Shown here piece after piece: positions 1-5,076 of a stretch of 8,373 nucleotides of DNA. Numbering within the stretch: the stretch's first letter is position 1; each line of letters begins with the position of its first letter. A program made the translations under genes and the position numbers. Below the pieces are notes generated by a model. It saw nothing but the letters and a program-made list of their open reading frames with translations. It was not told the DNA's origin and ran no database searches. Source of the DNA: an uncultured Collinsella sp. (GTDB taxonomy: Bacteria > Actinomycetota > Coriobacteriia > Coriobacteriales > Coriobacteriaceae); the NCBI GenBank assembly GCA_900556285.1, contig USOF01000038.1, forward strand, positions 1 through 8,373. Reading direction: 5' to 3'.

Positions 1-48
1 CGAGATGCTCAGGAGTCTCGTGGGCTCGGAGATGTGTATAAGAGACAG
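1..48 (+). other. Untrimmed Illumina Nextera i7 adapter (artefact)
   Basis: These bases match the Nextera transposase adapter and are not organismal DNA. Positions 1-6 (CGAGAT) are the end of the P7 primer. Positions 7-14 (GCTCAGGA) match the i7 index known as N704. Positions 15-48 are the read-2 transposase adapter, ending at 30-48 in the Tn5 mosaic end AGATGTGTATAAGAGACAG. Genomic sequence begins at 49. The match runs over three consecutive parts of a known synthetic oligonucleotide, so chance is not a realistic explanation. Confidence 0.97.
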
Positions 49-75
49 CTGCATCTTTTTGCTGGAATCTGCCAT
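49..75 (-). CDS. 5' fragment of an unidentified gene, truncated by contig end
   Basis: On the minus strand an ATG at 75-73 opens a frame of nine codons (MADSSKKMQ) before the sequence runs into the adapter at 48. A Shine-Dalgarno-like GGGAG (85-81) sits 5 nt upstream of the ATG. An in-frame upstream ATG at 87-85 would add MGDN, but it overlaps that ribosome-binding site. The gene lies 90 nt downstream of the glgD stop on the same strand, beyond a hairpin. Nine residues cannot identify a family. A glycogen synthase (glgA) would fit the cluster, which otherwise lacks one, but that is inference from position only. Any translation continued past 49 is adapter. Confidence 0.4.
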
Positions 76-98
76 ATTGTCTCCCATGTTCCAATTCG

Positions 99-134
99 AG
101 AATAGCCGCCTGGCGCTAACCGGGCGGCTATTCT
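99..134 (-). terminator. Strong hairpin after glgD, possible terminator or attenuator
   Basis: A perfect 12-bp inverted repeat (99-110 with 123-134) extends inward by one wobble pair and two G-C pairs, to a 6-nt loop at 114-119. It starts 31 nt after the glgD stop and lies just before the ribosome-binding site of the truncated downstream gene. Neither strand has a run of T after the stem, so it is not a textbook intrinsic terminator. It could equally be an RNA-stabilising or processing hairpin between cistrons. Confidence 0.5.
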
Positions 135-165
135 ACATGTTACGAGCGATGTTGCGGTGTCAACG

Positions 166-1293
166 TTAACGTACGATGGTGGTGTCGGAAGCTAACGGAG
201 CCTTTCCCAGCACCAGGATGTTCTCGGGCGTGCCGCGAAGCTCGGTGTTGGTGGGAACCACGTTGTTCTTGTCCAGGATGGCGTTCTCAACGCGGGCGCC
301 GCTCTTGATGATGCAGCTCTGGTTGATGATCGAGTTGGTCACCGAAGCGCCTTCCTCGACCACAACGCCGCGCGACAGGATCGAGTTGCGCACGGTGCCC
401 TTGATGATGCAGCCGGCCGAGATGATCGAGTTGCATGCGTGGCTGCCGGTCGCATAGCGCGAAGGTGGCACGTCGTGGGCCTTGGTCAGGATCGGGCGCT
501 CGGGATCGAAGAGCTGGTCGGCCACGGTCTGGTCGAGCAGGTCCATGCTGCGACGATACAGCGACTTCTCGCTAAACACGCCCACGACCTCGCCCTTGTA
601 TTCGTAGCTGCACACGTCGATGTTGCCAAAGTCGCCCTGGAGTGCCTCGAGCAGGTCAAGATAGTCGGCGGCCTGGTAGTGGTCGATGATCTCGAGCAGC
701 GTCTCGCGGTTGACGATGCAGCAGTCCATAGAGGCGTTGTCGCCGTACACGACGCCGGCGCTCACACCCGTCAGGCGGCCGTTCTCGTTAATCTCGAGTT
801 TGGTCTCGTCGTCGACGTTGCGCGTGGCCTTGCAGTACACCACGGTCATCTGGGCACCGGAGTTCTCGTGCGCGTCGATGATGGTGTTGAGGTCCATGTT
901 AAAGATGATGTTGGTGCCCATCATCACGACGTAGGGCTTGTCCGAGCGCTGGAACAGCGTCTTGTTGGAGATGATATCGCGCAGCAGGAAGCGCATGCCG
1001 CCCTTGGTGGTGCCATACGCGTTGCCGGGCACCATGAACAGACCGCCCTTCTTGCGGTCCAGGCCCCAGTCCTTGCCCGAGCCCACGTGGTCAATCAGCG
1101 AGCGGTAGTTGCCCGGCATGACGACGCCAACGGTCTTAATGCCGGCATTCATCATGTTGGACAGCGGGAAGTCGATCAGGCGGTAGCGGCCCAAAAACGG
1201 AACGGACGCGATAGGGCGGTCCTTGAGCAGCACGCTGCCGTAGGTCGAAGAGTAGTTAGCGGTGATATAACCGATGGCCTTGCGATTGATCAT
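166..1293 (-). CDS. glgD: GlgD, ADP-glucose pyrophosphorylase regulatory-type subunit
   Basis: 375-residue protein of the nucleotidyltransferase / left-handed beta-helix fold used by ADP-glucose pyrophosphorylases, and a paralogue of the adjacent GlgC. Shared landmarks are GRYRLIDFPLSN (35-46), HVGSGKDWGLD (69-79) and hexapeptide-type repeats from about residue 285 to 345. The N-terminal nucleotide loop, AGGQGSRL in GlgC, is replaced by ANYSSTYGS (12-20). The catalytic [10 protein letters not shown] is replaced by MGTNIIFNMD (125-134), and FTEKP is absent. In Firmicutes, GlgD has little activity alone and modulates GlgC in a heteromer; the same role is inferred here. I chose the ATG at 1293 because AAAGGGGG (1310-1303) lies 9 nt upstream. 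A longer frame from 1332 would overlap glgC by 35 nt and add 13 residues without family similarity. The 4-nt gap to glgC implies translational coupling. Confidence 0.93.
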   Translation of the reverse strand: MINRKAIGYITANYSSTYGSVLLKDRPIASVPFLGRYRLIDFPLSNMMNAGIKTVGVVMPGNYRSLIDHVGSGKDWGLDRKKGGLFMVPGNAYGTTKGGMRFLLRDIISNKTLFQRSDKPYVVMMGTNIIFNMDLNTIIDAHENSGAQMTVVYCKATRNVDDETKLEINENGRLTGVSAGVVYGDNASMDCCIVNRETLLEIIDHYQAADYLDLLEALQGDFGNIDVCSYEYKGEVVGVFSEKSLYRRSMDLLDQTVADQLFDPERPILTKAHDVPPSRYATGSHACNSIISAGCIIKGTVRNSILSRGVVVEEGASVTNSIINQSCIIKSGARVENAILDKNNVVPTNTELRGTPENILVLGKAPLASDTTIVR

Positions 1294-1297
1294 CGGA

Positions 1298-2446
1298 TCA
1301 TTCCCCCTTTCCGATAACGACGTCATTTCCAACGACGGCCGTATCCTTGGTGGTATCGACAGAGCCGAGCTTCACGCCCTCTTCGACCGTGGAGTTCTCG
1401 CCCAAAATAGCGCGGCAGATGTGCGCGCCGCTCTTAACGTGCGCACCCGGCAGCAGCACGGAGTCCTCGACCACGGCGCGCTCCTCGATGATGACATCGG
1501 TCGAAATGATCGAGTGACGAGCGGTGCCGTAGATCTTGCAGCCGTTGGAGACCAGGCAGTCGTCCAGGCGGCCGTCCGGGCCAATGTAGTGCGGCGGACG
1601 CGTGGTGATGTTGGACATGATGGGGAAGTGCTTGTCGAACAGATCGAACTCGGGGTTGTTGCCCAGCAGGTCCATCGAGGTCTCGTGGAAGCTGGCGATG
1701 GTGCCGACGTCCTTCCAAAAGCCGTGGAACTCGTAGCTGTACAGGCGCTTGCCCTCGCCGAGCAGCTTGGGGATGATGTCCTTGCCAAAGTCGTGGCTCG
1801 AGCGCTGGTCCAGAGCGTCCTCTTCGAGCGCCTCGATCAGCACGTCGGCCGAGAAGATGTAGATGCCCATGGACGCGAGGTTCGAATCGGGCTTATCGGG
1901 CTTCTCGGTGAACTTGGTGATGCGGCCGTCCTCGGGGTCGGTGGTCAGGATGCCAAAGCGGCTGGCCTCCTCCCACGGCACGGGCATAACGCTCACCGTG
2001 AGGTCGGCGTTATTCTCAATGTGCGTCTTGAGCATCTTGCGGTAGTCCATGCGATACAGGTGATCGCCCGAAAGTATCAGGACGTACTTGGGGTCGTTGG
2101 CCTTGATGTAGTCCAGGTTCTGCGTAATGGCGTCGGCCGTGCCCGCATACCAGGCGCCACCGGTCTGCGTCTCGTACGGCGGCAGAATCGACACGCCGCC
2201 GTCGCGGCTGTCCAGATCCCACGCCTCGCCGGAGCCCACGTAGGCATGCAGCAGGTAGGGGCGATACTGCGTCAGAACGCCCACCGTGTCGATGCCCGAG
2301 TTGGAGCAGTTGGAGAGCGAAAAGTCGATAATGCGGAACTTGCCACCAAAGCTAACCGCCGGCTTAGCGATCTTTTGGGTGAGTGCCCCCAATCGGCTGC
2401 CCTGTCCTCCTGCGAGGAGCATCGCGATGCACTCTTTCTTACTCAT
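1298..2446 (-). CDS. glgC: GlgC, glucose-1-phosphate adenylyltransferase (ADP-glucose pyrophosphorylase)
   Basis: 382-residue cytosolic enzyme converting glucose-1-phosphate and ATP to ADP-glucose and pyrophosphate, the committed step of bacterial glycogen synthesis. The signature motifs are intact: nucleotide loop [10 protein letters not shown] (11-20), [10 protein letters not shown] (37-46), GSGEAWDLD (71-79), WYAGTADA (99-106), [10 protein letters not shown] (126-135) with the metal/catalytic Asp128, FTEKP (179-183) binding glucose-1-phosphate, SMGIYIF (192-198) and FWKDVGT (243-249). Residues from about 290 form the left-handed beta-helix domain involved in oligomerisation and allostery. 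Length is slightly below that of the 420-430-residue proteobacterial enzymes and normal for the Gram-positive type. The ATG at 2446 has a strong site, AGAAGGAG, whose GGAG (2456-2453) is 6 nt upstream. Complete motifs here and degenerate ones in the next gene mark this as the catalytic member of the pair. Which effector controls it cannot be read from the sequence. Confidence 0.97.
   Translation of the reverse strand: MSKKECIAMLLAGGQGSRLGALTQKIAKPAVSFGGKFRIIDFSLSNCSNSGIDTVGVLTQYRPYLLHAYVGSGEAWDLDSRDGGVSILPPYETQTGGAWYAGTADAITQNLDYIKANDPKYVLILSGDHLYRMDYRKMLKTHIENNADLTVSVMPVPWEEASRFGILTTDPEDGRITKFTEKPDKPDSNLASMGIYIFSADVLIEALEEDALDQRSSHDFGKDIIPKLLGEGKRLYSYEFHGFWKDVGTIASFHETSMDLLGNNPEFDLFDKHFPIMSNITTRPPHYIGPDGRLDDCLVSNGCKIYGTARHSIISTDVIIEERAVVEDSVLLPGAHVKSGAHICRAILGENSTVEEGVKLGSVDTTKDTAVVGNDVVIGKGE
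1303..1310 (-). promoter_or_regulatory. Ribosome-binding site fixing the glgD start
   Basis: On the minus strand AAAGGGGG lies 9 nt before the ATG at 1293 and inside the last codons of glgC, whose TGA stop is at 1300-1298. It supports starting GlgD at MINRKAIGYI rather than at the upstream in-frame ATG at 1332, and it suggests coupling of glgC termination to glgD initiation. Confidence 0.7.
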
Positions 2447-2452
2447 CGATTT

Positions 2453-2460
2453 CTCCTTCT
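2453..2460 (-). promoter_or_regulatory. Ribosome-binding site of glgC
   Basis: AGAAGGAG on the minus strand, 6 nt upstream of the glgC ATG (2446). It is the best Shine-Dalgarno match in the cluster, consistent with independent efficient initiation after the 108-nt gap from glgP. Confidence 0.75.
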
Positions 2461-2486
2461 GTCATCGATGTTCCTAAACCCATTAG

Positions 2487-2517
2487 CGACGGGCGCGGCG
2501 CAACGTCACGCCCGTCG
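2487..2517 (-). terminator. GC-rich hairpin in the glgP-glgC gap
   Basis: A perfect 9-bp inverted repeat pairs 2487-2495 with 2509-2517 around a 13-nt loop. A smaller stem-loop (ATGCC / GGCAT, 2522-2536) lies just upstream in the direction of transcription. No T-tract follows the larger stem on the minus strand, so complete termination is unlikely. Partial attenuation, RNA processing or transcript stabilisation between glgP and glgC is possible. I see no clear promoter in this 108-nt gap. Confidence 0.4.
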
Positions 2518-2554
2518 AGTAATGCCGTGCTGGCATAGGGGAGCTCGCGCGCCT

Positions 2555-4981
2555 TTAAGCGTGCCAGATCTCGTCGCGGTACTCGCGAATGGTGCGGTCG
2601 CTCGAGAACCAGCCGCTCGAGGCGGTGTTGAGCAGCGCCTTGCGGTTCCAGGTCTCCTGGTCGCCATAGCTGCCGGTGAGCTTCTCCCACGCATCCACGT
2701 AGCTGCGGAAGTCTGCCATGACCAGGTCGGGGTCGTTGTTGTTCATGAGCTCGTTGTAGATGCTCTCAAAGTTGCCCGAAAGGCCGGCAAACGTGTTGTC
2801 CTTGAGCTCGTCCATCACGCGGCCCAGGCGCTCGCGATCGTTGTTGAGCGTATCCCAAGCAAAGTAGCTGTTCGACGCCCAGAGCTGCTCGACCTCGGGG
2901 GCGGTTAGGCCAAAGATGGCCTCGTTCTCGCGACCGGCCAGGTCGGCGATCTCGATGTTGGCGCCGTCGAGGGTACCCAGCGTAATGGCGCCGTTCATCA
3001 TGAGCTTCATGTTGGACGTGCCCGAAGCCTCCTTGCCGGCCGTGGAGATCTGTTCCGAGATCTCGGCGGCGGGGTAGATGAGCTGGGCGTTGCTCACGCG
3101 GAAGTTGGGGATAAAGCAGACCTTCATGACCTCGTTGACGCGCGGGTCGTTGTTGATGACGTCGGCCACGGAGTTAATGAGGCGGATAGTCTCCTTGGCA
3201 AAGGTGTAGCTCGAGGCAGCCTTGCCGCTAAAGATGAAGGTCGTCGGCGTCACGTGGAAGTTGGGATTCGCGATGCGACGGTTGTAGATGTCCATCACCT
3301 TCATGATGTTCATGAGCTGGCGCTTGTAGGCATGGAAGCGCTTTACCTGGACATCGAAGACGGTGTTGGGATCGATGACCAGACCGGTCTCGGCCTTGAC
3401 GTAGGCGGCCAGGCGCTCCTTGTTGGCGCGTTTGGAGGCGCCCACGGCCTTCAGGAACTCGGTGTCGTTCTGGAACTCCTTGAGTTTCTCCAGCTCAAAG
3501 GCGTCCTTGAGCCAGCCGTCGCCAATGGCCTCGGTGACGAGCTTGGCGTAGGTGGGGTTGGCCTCGGCAAAGAAGCGACGGTGCGAGATGCCGTTGGTCT
3601 TGTTGTTGAACTTCTCGGGCGTCAGGGCATAGAAGTCCTTGAGCACAGTGTTCTTGATGATGTCGGAGTGGATCTTGGCCACGCCGTTGACGCTGTGGCT
3701 GCAGATCACAGACAGGTTGGCCATGCGAATCTCGCCGTCCCACAGGATAGCGGTCTGGAGCAGGCGCTCCTGCCAGCCCTCCTGCGTGGTGTCGAACGAC
3801 TCGTGCCAACGACGGCTGATCTCGTCGATGATCTGGTACACGCGGGGGAGGAGCTTGGAGAACGTGCCGATGGGCCACTTCTCCAGAGCCTCGGGCAGGA
3901 TGGTGTGGTTGGTGTAGCTCACGACCTGCGTCACGATGTTCCAGGCGTCGTCCCACTCGAGCTTCTTCTCGTCGATCAGGATACGCATGAGCTCGGGGCC
4001 GCACATGGCGGGGTGGGTATCGTTGGTATGGATGGCCACAAACTGCGGCAGCAGCTCCCAGTTCTCGCCGTGCTCCTTCTCAAAGGTGTCGAGCAGGCTG
4101 TAGATGCCGGCCGAAACAAACAGGAACTCCTGCTTCAGGCGCAGCAGACGGCCGTGCTCGCCGGCGTCGTTGGGGTAGAGGATGGCGCTGATGGCCTCGG
4201 CCTCGGCGCGCTCGGCGTCGGCCAGGGCGTAGTCGCCGCGGTTGAAGGCCTCCAGGTCAAAGTGCTCCTCGACCGGCTCTGCGGCCCAGACGCGCAGCTT
4301 GTTGACGGTCTCGCCGGCATAGCCCACAACGGGGATGTCGTAGGGGACAGCCAGGATGTCCTGCGTGTCCACCGTGCGGTAGAACGTGCGGCCGTTCTCC
4401 TCAAAGCCCTCGACGTGACCACCAAACTTAATGGTCACGGCTTTGTCCTGACGACGGACCTCCCAGGGATAGCCGTGGGTGAGCCACTCGTCGGTGGCCT
4501 CGACCTGGCTGCCGTTGACGATCTCCTGCTTAAACAGGCCGTAGCGGTAGCGCATGCCGTTGCCGTAGCCGGCAATGCCCTCGGCTGCCATGGAATCCAG
4601 GAAGCATGCGGCCAGACGGCCCAGGCCACCGTTGCCCAGCGCCGGATCGGGCTCCTGGTTCTCGATGACGGATAGGTCGAAGCCCATGTCATCGAGCGCC
4701 TCGGCGACCATGTCGCGCACGCCAAAGTTGAGCAGGTAGTTGTCGAGCAGGCGGCCGATCAAAAACTCGATCGAGAAGTAGTACACGCGCTTTTTGCCCT
4801 CGGACGCTGCACGGGCGTCGCTGGTGGTGGCAACGGTGCGCGCCTTCTCGGCCACGAGCTTGGCCAGGGCGTTAAAGCGGTCGAGGTCGCTGGCGGCCTC
4901 GACGCTCTTGCCGCTGATGCTCATGACGGCATCGCGATAGAGCTCGGTAAACTCCTGCTTGTTGTCGAAGATCTTATTCAT
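2555..4981 (-). CDS. glgP: Glycogen/maltodextrin phosphorylase
   Basis: 808-residue PLP-dependent GT35 phosphorylase that releases glucose-1-phosphate from alpha-1,4-glucan ends using inorganic phosphate. Visible landmarks are YFSIEFLIGR (68-77), LGNGGLGRLAACFLDS (115-130), HTNDTHPA (318-325), NKTNGISHRRF (460-470), VKRFHAYKRQ (546-555) and the PLP site EASGTSNMKLMMN (651-663), with the cofactor lysine expected at Lys659. Length matches the roughly 800-residue bacterial enzymes, without the N-terminal regulatory extension of the animal phosphorylases. The ATG at 4981 is preceded by GGGGGAAAGGA, with AAGGA ending 4 nt before it. The gene lies between branching enzyme and ADP-glucose pyrophosphorylase, so storage and breakdown are encoded together, as in other bacterial glg operons. 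Sequence alone does not separate glycogen from maltodextrin preference (GlgP versus MalP); the neighbours favour glycogen. Confidence 0.96.
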   Translation of the reverse strand: MNKIFDNKQEFTELYRDAVMSISGKSVEAASDLDRFNALAKLVAEKARTVATTSDARAASEGKKRVYYFSIEFLIGRLLDNYLLNFGVRDMVAEALDDMGFDLSVIENQEPDPALGNGGLGRLAACFLDSMAAEGIAGYGNGMRYRYGLFKQEIVNGSQVEATDEWLTHGYPWEVRRQDKAVTIKFGGHVEGFEENGRTFYRTVDTQDILAVPYDIPVVGYAGETVNKLRVWAAEPVEEHFDLEAFNRGDYALADAERAEAEAISAILYPNDAGEHGRLLRLKQEFLFVSAGIYSLLDTFEKEHGENWELLPQFVAIHTNDTHPAMCGPELMRILIDEKKLEWDDAWNIVTQVVSYTNHTILPEALEKWPIGTFSKLLPRVYQIIDEISRRWHESFDTTQEGWQERLLQTAILWDGEIRMANLSVICSHSVNGVAKIHSDIIKNTVLKDFYALTPEKFNNKTNGISHRRFFAEANPTYAKLVTEAIGDGWLKDAFELEKLKEFQNDTEFLKAVGASKRANKERLAAYVKAETGLVIDPNTVFDVQVKRFHAYKRQLMNIMKVMDIYNRRIANPNFHVTPTTFIFSGKAASSYTFAKETIRLINSVADVINNDPRVNEVMKVCFIPNFRVSNAQLIYPAAEISEQISTAGKEASGTSNMKLMMNGAITLGTLDGANIEIADLAGRENEAIFGLTAPEVEQLWASNSYFAWDTLNNDRERLGRVMDELKDNTFAGLSGNFESIYNELMNNNDPDLVMADFRSYVDAWEKLTGSYGDQETWNRKALLNTASSGWFSSDRTIREYRDEIWHA

Positions 4982-4994
4982 ACGTTCCTTTCCC

Positions 4995-5013
4995 CCGGGG
5001 ATGTTTCTCCCGG
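4995..5013 (-). repeat. Small hairpin abutting the glgP ribosome-binding site
   Basis: CCGGG at 4995-4999 pairs with CCCGG at 5009-5013, plus one G-T wobble, around a 7-nt loop. On the minus strand the stem ends at the edge of the GGGGGAAAGGA purine stretch in front of glgP, so it could influence initiation. It is short and may be incidental. Confidence 0.3.
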
Positions 5014-5035
5014 AACGGTTATGACCTACATCCTA

Positions 5036-5051
5036 CGCCCCCCGCGGGGCG
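5036..5051 (-). repeat. GC hairpin in the glgB-glgP gap
   Basis: A 6-bp perfect stem (CGCCCC with GGGGCG) closes a 4-nt loop, 26 nt after the glgB stop. A weaker 5-bp stem (GTAAC / GTTAC, 5065-5080) overlaps the glgB stop codon. Neither is followed by a T-tract on the minus strand. They resemble the intercistronic hairpin between glgP and glgC in lacking terminator character. Confidence 0.3.
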
Positions 5052-5076
5052 GGTAATTGCAGCTGTAACGGTTTTG

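Noticed and set aside
30..48. Tn5 mosaic end as evidence of a transposon
   Set aside because: It is embedded in the complete Nextera adapter with an i7 index and P7 tail, so it comes from library preparation.
2522..2536. ATGCC / GGCAT stem-loop as an independent terminator
   Set aside because: Only 5 bp with no T-run; kept as a note to the larger hairpin beside it.
1274..2908. Long plus-strand open frame of 544 codons opposite glgC and the glgP end
   Set aside because: It lies antisense to genes with full catalytic motifs. Its Val/Ala/His/Asp-rich composition is what the complement of GC3-biased codons yields, and it crosses two gene boundaries.
3254..4675. Plus-strand open frame of 473 codons opposite glgP
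   Set aside because: Antisense shadow of a clear phosphorylase; no recognisable motif and biased composition typical of a mirror frame.
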